A stretch of 64,000 nt of DNA from JACPVF01 sp964502095 (GTDB lineage: Bacteria; Chloroflexota; Anaerolineae; Anaerolineales; Villigracilaceae), in the NCBI GenBank assembly GCA_964502095.1, contig CAZCUF010000007.1, positions 62,001 to 126,000 on the forward strand. The letters are read 5' to 3'. The position numbers and the translations under genes are program-made. Below are positions 40,974-49,837 of this stretch, piece after piece. The first letter of the stretch is position 1; each line of letters starts with the position of its first letter. The notes under the pieces are model-generated. The model saw nothing but the letters and a program-made list of their open reading frames with translations. It was not told the DNA's origin and did not search any database.

Positions 40974-41780
40974 TTACCATTGAATGTCAACCGGCGTGCC
41001 CACGTCGGCCCAATTGTAAAGTTCCTGCGCTTCGCTGGTTCCCAGCACCACACAACCGTAGGAAATCGGCGTGCCGAGGAAGCCCGCCCATAAGGTTGCG
41101 CCGCTGGGCAGGATGGGTAAAGCATGAATGCCATTTTCCAATGTGCCGGCGTAGTAAATGCCCAGCCAGTTGGGCATCCAAATATTCCAGGTGGCGCCGT
41201 ACGCGTTGGGTATTTTATCCAGCACGGAAAATTGGCCGATGCGCGTGGCGTTACGCATGCCGGTGGAGGCAACAAAGGAATAGACCAGCGAGTTATTATC
41301 GTACGCGTACAAATGTTGTTCGGAGATGCTCACCAGAATATATTTTCCGCCGGCAGATACAACCGGCGCGTCGTCCGTCTGCGAAACATTTGCTTCGGGC
41401 ACAGCCGTATCGACAACGATCTGCGCAGTGATATTGCCCGGCAGGCTGGTCGGTACGAGAGTATCGATTGGAGTTGGGGACGGCAGAAGCGTGGCGGTGG
41501 GTGTATAGGTGGGCTTGACGAGGAAAGCCTGCGCCCAAGATTGTGCCGGTGTGCGGGTGGGAGTCGCTTCCACAGTGAGGATCGCGGCCAGAGCCGGGTT
41601 GCTGGCCGCGGACCAGGCCGTCAGCATCAGGATAAAAATCAACGCGCCCAGCCCGAGAAAGAACAGCGGATAATGACTGCGTTTCCGCTGAGGCGGCTTT
41701 TGCGGGGCCGGCTGTGGACCCGGTTGAGGCGCGCGCGCGTTCGAGTTCTTGAGCAGAGTTTCTAAAATGGTCGGATTCAT
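40974..41780 (-). CDS. YkuD-like protein with altered active-site motif
   Basis: A 268-residue protein. A Pro-rich cytoplasmic head, one membrane helix (about 38-60), a Thr/Pro-rich linker (about 70-125) and a YkuD-like domain. The active-site motif reads GTPISYGCVVLG, so the usual His of SHGC is Tyr and the following Asn is Leu; the nucleophilic Cys remains, and a GIHALP His is upstream. It may use another residue to support the Cys or have a different activity. The start overlaps the amidase stop (ATGA). Confidence 0.8.
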   Translation of the reverse strand: MNPTILETLLKNSNARAPQPGPQPAPQKPPQRKRSHYPLFFLGLGALIFILMLTAWSAASNPALAAILTVEATPTRTPAQSWAQAFLVKPTYTPTATLLPSPTPIDTLVPTSLPGNITAQIVVDTAVPEANVSQTDDAPVVSAGGKYILVSISEQHLYAYDNNSLVYSFVASTGMRNATRIGQFSVLDKIPNAYGATWNIWMPNWLGIYYAGTLENGIHALPILPSGATLWAGFLGTPISYGCVVLGTSEAQELYNWADVGTPVDIQW

Positions 41781-42604
41781 GGCACAGAAGTTGGAATGGG
41801 CGTCGGTTCGACGTTCTCGTTATTGACGAAACATAAGATTCCGTTGACCACGCCGTCTGCCACAATATCGGTATGATCTACCAGCATGTCGCGGTCGAGG
41901 TTGAGAAAGCCGGTTTCGATAATGGCCGTGATCGTGTTCGGGTCCACTTCGGAGAAAGCATGATACTGACTCATATCGCGCGTGATACTGCCCGTGTGAT
42001 AGTTCATACCGGTTGCGCGTTGATAACGATCCACCATGCAGGCCAGAAGTCGGCTGGCGCGGTTGGTATCGCGGGTATCCATCGAAGCGGCCACCTTAAA
42101 ACCGGTGGCCTGATCGTTGATGTAATCGCAGGAATCGTTATGAATGGAAATGAGCGCCACCGCGCGGTAACCGTTCAGGCGCGTGTCGAATTCGTTGAGC
42201 AGATCCACTTGGAAGCCGTCGGCCACTAATTTTTTCTGCACCAGCGTGGCGATCTTTAAGTTGACATCCGCCTCGGTGAGCGTCACGTTTCCGTTGCTGT
42301 CCATGCAGACCGCGCCCGAGTCATGACCGGAATGCCCGGCCACGATGCCGATACGAAGCGGCGGCTGGGGCGTTTTTAACAAAGTGGAGTTGCCGGCTGG
42401 GGGAGTGAGAATTAAACTGAGTTGCTCTGAGAAATTCATCGGAAACAGGCTGTTGGGCGTCCAGGCGGTGAAGAGCGTAGCCAGTAGGATGCCGATGCCC
42501 AAAGTCGTCCAAAAGGCGTTGACAGAGCGTGTTTGACGGCGAGCAGGCCGGGGGCTTGTTCTGATCGGTGTGGACGGTACGGATGGAGGCGAAGCATTCT
42601 CCAT
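41777..42604 (-). CDS. N-acetylmuramoyl-L-alanine amidase (Amidase_3)
   Basis: A 275-residue wall hydrolase that cuts the bond between muramic acid and the peptide stem. One membrane helix (about 27-47) anchors it outside. The zinc-binding motifs are seen in VAGHSGHDSGAV (His), EADVNLK (Glu), ISIHNDSCDY (His) and the catalytic Glu in AIIETGFLNL. The ATG at 42604 follows a TATTAT box by five bases. It heads the operon of four YkuD genes. Confidence 0.9.
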   Translation of the reverse strand: MENASPPSVPSTPIRTSPRPARRQTRSVNAFWTTLGIGILLATLFTAWTPNSLFPMNFSEQLSLILTPPAGNSTLLKTPQPPLRIGIVAGHSGHDSGAVCMDSNGNVTLTEADVNLKIATLVQKKLVADGFQVDLLNEFDTRLNGYRAVALISIHNDSCDYINDQATGFKVAASMDTRDTNRASRLLACMVDRYQRATGMNYHTGSITRDMSQYHAFSEVDPNTITAIIETGFLNLDRDMLVDHTDIVADGVVNGILCFVNNENVEPTPIPTSVP

Positions 42605-42710
42605 TTCGTATAATATTACCTTATTTGATGTAAAATGCAAAGGCAAAGTTGTCACCATACGGAAACGTTACACAACAATTTTTGCCTTGACTGCGCCTTT
42701 TTAGGCCGTT

Positions 42711-43220
42711 ATGATGAAAAAAATGGAACCTTTGATAAAAACCCTGGATGCTGAACAATTACGGCGCGCCATGCGCGCCTGGAGTTCGGGCGTGGCCCTG
42801 GTCGCTGTGGCCCATAACGGTGAGCGTCACGGCATGACCGTGAGCTCGTTCACTTCTGTTTCGCTGGCCCCGCCTTTGATCATTATCTCTCTTCAAACCG
42901 AAAGCCGCACGCAAACGCTGGTAAACGAAGCCGGAGCTTTTGCCGTGACCATTCTCGGCGAAGACCAGCAGAAAATTTCAGATCGCTTCGCAGGCCGCGG
43001 TTTGGAACGCGAGGATCGTTTTGCCGGCTTGGAGACCGAAACATTCGTCACCGGCGCGCCGATCATCAAGGGCCTCTCCAGCATGGATTGCCGCGTCGTG
43101 CAAACGATTGCGGCTGGGATGAACACGATCTTTCTGGCGGAAGTGGTGGCGGCGCGCGGCGAAGGCGAAGGCCGTCCGCTGATCTATCACGACCGCCGTT
43201 ATTGGCAATTGCCAAAATAA
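42711..43220 (+). CDS. Flavin reductase-like FMN-binding protein
   Basis: A 169-residue flavoprotein of the HpaC/flavin-reductase family, which supplies reduced FMN to partner oxygenases. MRAWSSGVALVAVAHNGERHGMTVSSF, LAPPLIIISLQTESRTQ and FAVTILGEDQQKISDRFAGR (parts of 20 or fewer residues each in the conserved core) fit the family. Three in-frame ATGs lie at 42711, 42714 and 42723 and the true start is unclear. No oxygenase gene is adjacent. Confidence 0.88.
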   Translation: MMKKMEPLIKTLDAEQLRRAMRAWSSGVALVAVAHNGERHGMTVSSFTSVSLAPPLIIISLQTESRTQTLVNEAGAFAVTILGEDQQKISDRFAGRGLEREDRFAGLETETFVTGAPIIKGLSSMDCRVVQTIAAGMNTIFLAEVVAARGEGEGRPLIYHDRRYWQLPK

Positions 43221-43263
43221 CCTCCAGCCCTGCGTTGACCGGCGGGAGAATGGGAGGAGAATT

Positions 43264-43836
43264 GTGGAAGCTGATCGTTTGACCGAGGAGGAGAAAAAGA
43301 TTCTCCTGCGCCTGGCGCGTGAAGCGTTGGAAGGGGGTGTGCGCGGCGAAAAACTCCCGAAGCTGAAACTCGCAACTTTCACCGCGCGTCTGCGCGAAGA
43401 CGGCGCTTCATTCGTGACTTTGACCAAACGCGGCGATCTGCGCGGTTGCGTCGGCGCGCTGGAACCGTATCAGCCGCTGGCGGAGGATGTGCGCGAACAC
43501 TCCGTCGCCGCCGCGCTGGACGACTTCCGCTTTTCGCCGGTGCAGTCCGCTGAATTAAACGAGATCAGCATCGAGGTCTCGCGGTTGAGCGTGCCGATCC
43601 CTCTCGAATACAACTCGCCGGAAGATTTGCTCACGAAACTGAAACCGAACGAGGATGGAGTCATTCTGCGCGATGGCCGCCACCGCGCCACATTTCTGCC
43701 TCAAGTGTGGGAGAAACTGCCCGACCGCGTGGAGTTCCTCGAGAATCTGTGCTACAAGCTGGGCGTGGAGCCGAACGCCTGGCGTAAAAAGCATTTTGAA
43801 ATTGCGATCTATCGTGTGGAAGAATTTCACGAGTAG
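43264..43836 (+). CDS. AMMECR1-domain protein
   Basis: A 190-residue protein of the AMMECR1 family (the A component of AmmeMemoRadiSam systems). The signature LRGCVGALEPYQPLAEDV (about 59-76) and FLPQVWEKLPDRVEFLENL near residue 145 are clear. The start is GTG with GGGAGGAG upstream. Neither the MEMO nor the radical-SAM partner is adjacent. The biochemical role is unknown. Confidence 0.9.
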   Translation: MEADRLTEEEKKILLRLAREALEGGVRGEKLPKLKLATFTARLREDGASFVTLTKRGDLRGCVGALEPYQPLAEDVREHSVAAALDDFRFSPVQSAELNEISIEVSRLSVPIPLEYNSPEDLLTKLKPNEDGVILRDGRHRATFLPQVWEKLPDRVEFLENLCYKLGVEPNAWRKKHFEIAIYRVEEFHE

Positions 43837-43860
43837 CGGGAATTAGTATAAAATCAAGGA

Positions 43861-45693
43861 ATGGCTGAAGACAATCTGTTCCAGGATGCAGTGGCCGCGT
43901 TGCGCGAGGGAAACAAAGCCCGCGCAAAAGAGTTATTGACTCTCCTGCTCAAAGAAGAGCAGAATAACGCGACCTACTGGGTTTGGATGAGCGCGGCAGT
44001 GGACAACGCTAAAGAGCGAACATACTGCCTGCAAACAGCGCTCAAACTGGACCCGGAAAATGCCACCGCCAAACGCGGCTTGATTCTGCTCGGTGCGCTG
44101 GCGCCGGACGAATCGGTTCAGCCGTTCCCGTTAAACCGGCCGCGCGCCTGGGAAGAGAAATTGCTCCTCGCGCACGAGCAACCCAAGCCCACCGGTTTTC
44201 GCGCCTTCGTTGGAAACCCGATCACGCGCCTGGCCGCGCTCAGCCTGCTGGGAATCATCGTCCTGGGCGCCGCTTATCTTGGCATCACAGCCCCGCGTCG
44301 AAACCTGCCCTTTATCCCAACCTTCGGAGTTATATCCACATTTTCTCCCACGCCCACATTGATCGGCGCCAGCCCGGCCGCGTCCACTTTCACGCCGCGC
44401 GGCCCCACGCCGCTGTGGGCGTTTCTGGCTGAGACCTACACGCCCACTCCGTTCTACGTCAATACCCCGCGCCAGCCGCAATCGCTCGATCAATTCCGCG
44501 CCGCCAAAGCCGCGTATAACAAAGGGGATTGGGCTTCCTATATAACCAATATGCAGGAAGTGGCGCGCCTCGAACCGGATTCGCCCGACGTGTATTATTT
44601 CATCGGCGAAGGCTATCGTTTCGACGGAGATTGGCGCAACGCGTCGAATGCCTATAATCAGGCGCTCAAAATTGACGCGCAGTTTGCGCCCGGTTATTTG
44701 GGGCTGGCGCGCGCCCGCCTTCTGGAAGATCCGAACGCGAACGTGGATACCTTTTTCGATCTGGCGCTCAAATACGATCCCAACTACGGTGAAGTTTATC
44801 TCGAACGCGCCAACAACCGCCTCTACAACAAAAAGCCGAACGAGGCGCTGGCAGATCTCGGCTCCGCGGCGCAACGCATGCCGAATTCCGCGCTGGTTAA
44901 TCTTGCCTACGCACAGGCCTATCTGATGCTGGACGATCCGGCGACCGCGCTGGAATATGCCAAAAAAGCTAATCAGATCGATATCACCATCCTGCCCGTC
45001 TATCTCATTATGGGCCAGACCTACATGGCGCAGGACGATTATCAAAACGCTATTCGGGCGCTGGCTACTTACGTTACATACGAGCCGAAAGATGGTTTTG
45101 CCCTAGCGTTGCTGGGTCAGGCGTATTACGAGGTGGGACAATATCGAACGGCCATTGATACTTTAAGCAAGGCTTTCGAGCTGGATAACCGTCAGCGGCA
45201 AATCTACATTTACCGCGGCTTGTCCCAGTTGGAGTTGGGTAACCCGCAGGACGCGCAGGACGATCTCAAACGCGCCGCGGCGTTCTTTCCAAATTCATTC
45301 GATATCAATCTGGGCCTGAGCCGCGCATTTTACGATCAGAAACAATACGGCAATGCCTTCCTGCAAATCGAGTCCACGCGACCTTTTGCGGCCACCAAAG
45401 CACAGACTGCGCTGGTTTTGTATTGGCGCGCGTTGATTCAGGAACAGCGCGGCGATCTGAAAGACGCCATCAAGACCTGGCAGGATTTCCTCAAACTGCC
45501 CGCTTCGGCCTCGACCAAAGAGATGCGCGCCGAAGCTCAGGAAAAAGTGACGGAACTCTTATCGGTCACGCCTTCGCCGACCGCCACCGTTACGCGGACT
45601 CCCACAAAGACTCTTACGCCCACTCGCACGCCGACGCCGCAACCCGCCACTCGCACCGCGACGCCGACGTTGACCGCGACTCCCACTCCGTGA
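43861..45693 (+). CDS. TPR-repeat membrane protein with Thr/Pro-rich segments
   Basis: A 610-residue protein. A cytoplasmic TPR-like head (1-95), one membrane helix (about 122-143), a Thr/Pro-rich linker (about 150-205), about eight TPR units (about 210-545) and a Thr/Pro-rich tail of about 45 residues that runs to the stop. The repeats are probably outside the cell. The head resembles that of the membrane-anchored YkuD protein at 39762. TATAAA eight bases before the ATG suggests a leaderless mRNA. It may be a scaffold. Confidence 0.8.
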   Translation: MAEDNLFQDAVAALREGNKARAKELLTLLLKEEQNNATYWVWMSAAVDNAKERTYCLQTALKLDPENATAKRGLILLGALAPDESVQPFPLNRPRAWEEKLLLAHEQPKPTGFRAFVGNPITRLAALSLLGIIVLGAAYLGITAPRRNLPFIPTFGVISTFSPTPTLIGASPAASTFTPRGPTPLWAFLAETYTPTPFYVNTPRQPQSLDQFRAAKAAYNKGDWASYITNMQEVARLEPDSPDVYYFIGEGYRFDGDWRNASNAYNQALKIDAQFAPGYLGLARARLLEDPNANVDTFFDLALKYDPNYGEVYLERANNRLYNKKPNEALADLGSAAQRMPNSALVNLAYAQAYLMLDDPATALEYAKKANQIDITILPVYLIMGQTYMAQDDYQNAIRALATYVTYEPKDGFALALLGQAYYEVGQYRTAIDTLSKAFELDNRQRQIYIYRGLSQLELGNPQDAQDDLKRAAAFFPNSFDINLGLSRAFYDQKQYGNAFLQIESTRPFAATKAQTALVLYWRALIQEQRGDLKDAIKTWQDFLKLPASASTKEMRAEAQEKVTELLSVTPSPTATVTRTPTKTLTPTRTPTPQPATRTATPTLTATPTP

Positions 45694-45719
45694 CCTTTTC
45701 TCTTCATGTCGCTCCCTGA

Positions 45720-45749
45720 AAAGCCCTGCATGTAAGGGCTTTTATTTTT
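45720..45749 (+). terminator. Terminator of the TPR protein gene
   Basis: An 8-bp stem AAAGCCCT/AGGGCTTT with a 7-base loop, followed by TATTTTTG, 26 bases after the stop codon. Confidence 0.85.
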
Positions 45750-45780
45750 GGTGTAGAATTCAACACAACATAATTTTCCC

Positions 45781-46278
45781 ATGCCTATTTTGGACGCGCA
45801 CACATTCGATTTCTTCAGCCGCAGTCCCGAACAAACGCGCCGCATTGGTATGCGTTTGGGGAACACCTTGCAAACCGGAGATATTATTTGTTTGCAGGGC
45901 GATCTCGGCGCAGGCAAGACCACTTTTGTGCAGGGTGTGGCGCAAGGCTGGGGCTCGCTCGATTCGGTTTCCAGCCCGACCTTTATTCTGGTCAACATCT
46001 ATCGCCGCGCCGACGAAAAAAAGTTATTTCACATGGACGCTTACCGCCTCGATTCCGCCCCCGAAGCTGAAGAGCTCGACCTCGACTCGATGCTCGCTGA
46101 AGGCGCGTTGCTGGTCGAATGGCCGGAACGCATGAATAGCCTGATCCCGCGCGAACGCATTTGGGTTGATTTCGAATATCTGGCGGAAGAACAGCGCAAG
46201 ATGCGTTTCGTTTCCAAAGGCGGGCGCTATGACGCGTTGCTGGAGAGTCTCCGTCATTCGGTATTTGGAGTGGGATGA
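45781..46278 (+). CDS. tsaE: tRNA threonylcarbamoyladenosine biosynthesis protein TsaE
   Basis: A 165-residue P-loop ATPase of the t6A37 tRNA modification pathway. The Walker A motif LQGDLGAGKTTFVQG (about 39-53), SSPTFILVNIY and FHMDAYRL are typical. TsaE works with TsaB and TsaD. The stop overlaps the tsaB start. CATAAT lies six bases before the ATG. Confidence 0.94.
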   Translation: MPILDAHTFDFFSRSPEQTRRIGMRLGNTLQTGDIICLQGDLGAGKTTFVQGVAQGWGSLDSVSSPTFILVNIYRRADEKKLFHMDAYRLDSAPEAEELDLDSMLAEGALLVEWPERMNSLIPRERIWVDFEYLAEEQRKMRFVSKGGRYDALLESLRHSVFGVG

Positions 46279-46946
46279 TGTTGCTGGCTGTCGATACTTC
46301 CACTGCACAAATCGGATTGGCGTTGTACGATGGCGCGCAAGTGCTGGGCGAATCGGTTTGGACGAGCAGTCAGCATCACACCGTGGAACTGGCTCCGGCG
46401 CTCGCGGGACTTTTAGCTCACTGCGGCGCGGCGATGGACTCGGTTGCCGCGCTGGGAGTCGCGGCCGGGCCCGGTTCGTTCACCAGCCTGCGCGTAGGCT
46501 TGGCATTCGTCAAAGGGCTGGCGCTGGCGCGTAACATTCCATTGATCGGCATTCCAACCCTGGACATTCTGGCCGCCGCGCAGACTCCGGCAAAGATGCC
46601 GCTGGCCGCGGTTTTGCGGGCAGGGCGCGGCCGCCTCGCTGTCGGCTGGTATAAAACTTCCAAAAGCGGCTGGCAGGCTGAGGGCGCGGTACGAGTCGAA
46701 ACGGTCGATTCGCTGGTGGCCTCCATTTCCAAACCCACGATCGTCTGCGGCGAGTTGACGGCGGAGGAACGTCAACGGTTGGCGCGTAAACGCGTGAACG
46801 TGCAGTTGGTTTCTGCGGCGCAATCGGTGCGGCGTCCGGCGATGCTGGCCGAACTGGCATGGGCGCGCTGGCAAAACGGTGAGACGGATGAGGCGGCCTC
46901 GCTGACGCCGATCTATTTGCACGTGACCGAATCAGTGCCGGAATGA
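46275..46946 (+). CDS. tsaB: tRNA threonylcarbamoyladenosine biosynthesis protein TsaB
   Basis: A 223-residue ASKHA-fold protein, the dimerisation partner of TsaD. MLLAVDTSTAQIGLALYDG opens it, and AAGPGSFTSLRVGLAFVKGL (about 68-87) is the family hallmark. Two adjacent ATGs (46275 and 46278) could serve. It overlaps tsaE and rimI, giving the common tsaE-tsaB-rimI order. tsaD is not in this window. Confidence 0.94.
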   Translation: MMLLAVDTSTAQIGLALYDGAQVLGESVWTSSQHHTVELAPALAGLLAHCGAAMDSVAALGVAAGPGSFTSLRVGLAFVKGLALARNIPLIGIPTLDILAAAQTPAKMPLAAVLRAGRGRLAVGWYKTSKSGWQAEGAVRVETVDSLVASISKPTIVCGELTAEERQRLARKRVNVQLVSAAQSVRRPAMLAELAWARWQNGETDEAASLTPIYLHVTESVPE

Positions 46947-47407
46947 GTTTCATAATTCGCCGCATGACGGAGACAGACCTGCCCACCGTCCATGAAATCG
47001 ACCATTTATCGTTTGCCCTGCCGTGGCCCGAACGATCGTTTCGCTTTGAGGTTTCAGCCAACCCTTCGGCGCGTTGCTGGGTGGGTGAGTTGGACGGACG
47101 CGTAGTGGCGATGATGGTGATCTGGATGATCGTGGATGAGGCGCATATTGCCACATTTGCCACGCATCCGGAATTTCGCGGCCGAGGTTTTGGCCGTGAA
47201 TTATTGAGGCACGGCCTGGAGGCGGCCGCGCATGAAGGCTTTGAGCGCGCGTTTTTGGAAGTGCGTGCCGGCAACGAGACCGCGCAAAAGTTGTATCGCG
47301 ATTTTGGATTCGTGGAAGATGGACGGCGCGCTCATTATTATAAGGATAACGGCGAGGACGCTATTTTGATGAGTCTCGCATCTTTGGAAATGTTCGTTCG
47401 GCATTGA
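46943..47407 (+). CDS. rimI: Ribosomal protein bS18 alanine N-acetyltransferase RimI
   Basis: A 154-residue GNAT enzyme that acetylates protein N-termini. FIIRRMTETDLPTVHEIDHL, the acetyl-CoA loop ATHPEFRGRGFGRELL (about 74-89) and the AQKLYRDFGFVEDGRRAHYY end are typical of RimI. The start overlaps the tsaB stop (ATGA). Position next to tsaB is a common bacterial arrangement. Confidence 0.9.
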   Translation: MSFIIRRMTETDLPTVHEIDHLSFALPWPERSFRFEVSANPSARCWVGELDGRVVAMMVIWMIVDEAHIATFATHPEFRGRGFGRELLRHGLEAAAHEGFERAFLEVRAGNETAQKLYRDFGFVEDGRRAHYYKDNGEDAILMSLASLEMFVRH

Positions 47408-47540
47408 AAGGCCGGGAGTGTTTATGAGCGCTGAAGAAGCGCCCCCACTGTAATTAAGTTTGTTTTGAACGGCAGGAGAAATGCGCGGTGTAAAAGCCTG
47501 CGACACGTTCTCAAAAATCCGAATCAAGTTTAAGGAAAGT

Positions 47541-48863
47541 ATGACCTTTAAAGAGACTCTCATTCAGAATTTGCATGCGAAAAAGTCCAAAGTTTCGATT
47601 CTCGGACTTGGTTATGTCGGCCTGCCGTTGGCGGTGGTTTTTGCCGAGGCGGGGTTTTACGTTACTGGCATAGATCCCGACGCGCGGAAGATCGAGTTAT
47701 TGCATCAAGGAACTTCATACATTCCCGATGTGAAGACGGGGACTGTTGAGAAGCTGGTCAAATCCGGGCATTTGAAGGCCACTACGGATTTCTCTGTGCT
47801 GGCAGAGATGGACGCGGTCAGCATTTGTGTTCCTACGCCTCTGCGTCAAACCGGCGACCCGGATATGTCTTTTATTATCTCGGCTACTGAACAGCTTGCC
47901 AAATACATGCATAGCGGCATGGTGGTGGTATTGGAATCGACCACCTATCCCGGCACGACGCGCGAAGTGTTGTTGCCGAAGCTCGGCGCTGAGCGCGGAC
48001 TCGAAGTGGGCAAAGACTGGTTTCTGGCATTTTCACCGGAGCGCGTGGACCCGGGGCGCGAAGATTTCACCACGTTAAATACTCCCAAAGTGATGGGCGG
48101 AATCACGCCCGCATGCGGAGAAGTGGCTGAAGCCTGGTATTCGGGCGCGATCCAGCACATTCATATGGTCTCCTCGGCAGAAGCGGCAGAGATGACCAAA
48201 TTGCTGGAGAACACTTTCCGCATGATCAATATCGGATTGGCCAATGAGATGGCGATGATCTGCGAACGACTGGGCGTGGACGTGTGGGAAGTGATCGACG
48301 CGGCGGCCACCAAACCTTTCGGCTTCATGAAGTTCATGCCCGGGCCCGGTTTGGGCGGCCATTGCATTCCGATCGATCCGCTGTATCTTTCGTGGAAGAT
48401 GAAGTCGTTCAATTACAATGCGCGCTTTATCGACCTGGCTTCGGAGATCAACACGAACATGCCGCGTTATGTGATCAGCCGCGTGCTGGATGCGATGAAC
48501 GCGCGCGGCAAGACTTTAAAAGGCTCGAAGGTGCTGGTTCTGGGAGTGGCTTACAAGCCGGATATCAACGATCTGCGCGAATCGCCGGCGTTGGATGTGA
48601 TCGGCCTGTTGATGCGCAAGGGCGCGGTCGTGCAGTATCACGATCCGTATATTCCGCATATTCATCATGAAACGGAAGGCTGGCAAATGGACAGTATCAC
48701 GGAGGTAATGCCCGCTGTCAGCGAGGCGGATGCGGTGGTGATCGTGACCAACCACAAAGTCTATGATTACGAGGCGTTGGTTAAATCGGCGCGGTTTGTG
48801 TTCGATACGCGTAACGCCACCGACGGGCTGGGCAAGTCCGCTTCGAACGTCGAGAGGTTGTAA
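47541..48863 (+). CDS. Nucleotide-sugar 6-dehydrogenase (WbpA/WecC type)
   Basis: A 440-residue enzyme oxidising a UDP-sugar (probably UDP-GlcNAc or UDP-ManNAc) to its uronic acid. NAD-binding VSILGLGYVGLPLAVVFAE (about 17-35), the central dimerisation Glu/Lys region, and the catalytic Cys in GPGLGGHCIPIDPLYLSWK (about 270-288) are clear. AAGGA five bases before ATG 47541 fits better than the AGGAG only two bases before 47481. It opens the polysaccharide locus, and TAATG overlaps the epimerase start. Confidence 0.88.
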   Translation: MTFKETLIQNLHAKKSKVSILGLGYVGLPLAVVFAEAGFYVTGIDPDARKIELLHQGTSYIPDVKTGTVEKLVKSGHLKATTDFSVLAEMDAVSICVPTPLRQTGDPDMSFIISATEQLAKYMHSGMVVVLESTTYPGTTREVLLPKLGAERGLEVGKDWFLAFSPERVDPGREDFTTLNTPKVMGGITPACGEVAEAWYSGAIQHIHMVSSAEAAEMTKLLENTFRMINIGLANEMAMICERLGVDVWEVIDAAATKPFGFMKFMPGPGLGGHCIPIDPLYLSWKMKSFNYNARFIDLASEINTNMPRYVISRVLDAMNARGKTLKGSKVLVLGVAYKPDINDLRESPALDVIGLLMRKGAVVQYHDPYIPHIHHETEGWQMDSITEVMPAVSEADAVVIVTNHKVYDYEALVKSARFVFDTRNATDGLGKSASNVERL

Positions 48864-49837
48864 TGGCAAATTATCTGGTAACCGGCGCGGCCGGTTTTAT
48901 CGGTGCGCGCACAGCTGAGATGCTGATCGGGGCCGGGCATACGGTGACCGGCGTGGATAATATCAATGAAGCCTATGACGTTCGCTTGAAGGAATATCGT
49001 TTGAAACGACTGCGAGCCATGCCGGGTTTTACGTTTCACAAAATTGATATTGCCAGCAAGCAGGATGTCTTTACTCATCTTTCCGGAAAGAAATACGACG
49101 GCCTGATCAATCTGGCTTCGTGGGCGGGCGTGCGCGCCAGCGTGGAGAACCCGTGGATCTTTGTCGAGTCGATTGTGCTCGGAACGTTGAACATGCTGGA
49201 GTTGTGCCGTCATAATAAGGTTCCGAAGTTCGTTCTGGCTTCGACCTCCAGCATTTACGGTGCGAATCCTCCCTACCCGACGCCTGAAACCGCTTCGAGC
49301 AGTGAACCCCTGCAACCGTACGCGGCCAGCAAAAAAGGCGCCGAAGCGATGGCGCATGCCTATCATCACCTGCATGGAATTGACGTGACCGTTGTGCGCT
49401 TCTTCACGGTCTATGGCCCGGCGGGGCGGCCGGACCTGGCGATTTTCCGCTTCGTGCAGTGGATCACTGAAGACCGGCCGGTGCAGGTCAACGGCGACGG
49501 CGAACAATCGCGCGGTTTTACTTATATTGACGATATTGTGCGCGGTATCATCGTCGCGTTGAAGCCGGTCGGGTACGAAATTGTCAATTTGGGCGGCCAT
49601 GAGGTGATCACGATCAATAATCTGATCAAGCTGGCAGAGGAGATCATCGGGAAAAAAGCCAACGTCCAGTATGGGCCTGCCAACCCGGCCGATATGTTCA
49701 CCAACTGGGCGGATGTAACGAAGGCGGGCGAATTGCTGGGTTGGGAACCGCAGGTGAATCTGCGCGAGGGCATCACGCGCCTGGTCGAATGGTATAACGC
49801 GGAACGCGCATGGGCGCGCGAGGTGATCACCACGTGA
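48863..49837 (+). CDS. NAD-dependent UDP-uronate 4-epimerase-like protein
   Basis: A 324-residue extended SDR enzyme. LVTGAAGFIGARTAEML binds NAD, LASTSSIYGAN and YAASKKGAEAMAHAY give the catalytic Ser-Tyr-Lys, and RFFTVYGPAGRPDLAIFRF is typical of UDP-glucuronate 4-epimerases. It likely inverts the uronate made by the preceding dehydrogenase. It overlaps both neighbours. Confidence 0.88.
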   Translation: MANYLVTGAAGFIGARTAEMLIGAGHTVTGVDNINEAYDVRLKEYRLKRLRAMPGFTFHKIDIASKQDVFTHLSGKKYDGLINLASWAGVRASVENPWIFVESIVLGTLNMLELCRHNKVPKFVLASTSSIYGANPPYPTPETASSSEPLQPYAASKKGAEAMAHAYHHLHGIDVTVVRFFTVYGPAGRPDLAIFRFVQWITEDRPVQVNGDGEQSRGFTYIDDIVRGIIVALKPVGYEIVNLGGHEVITINNLIKLAEEIIGKKANVQYGPANPADMFTNWADVTKAGELLGWEPQVNLREGITRLVEWYNAERAWAREVITT

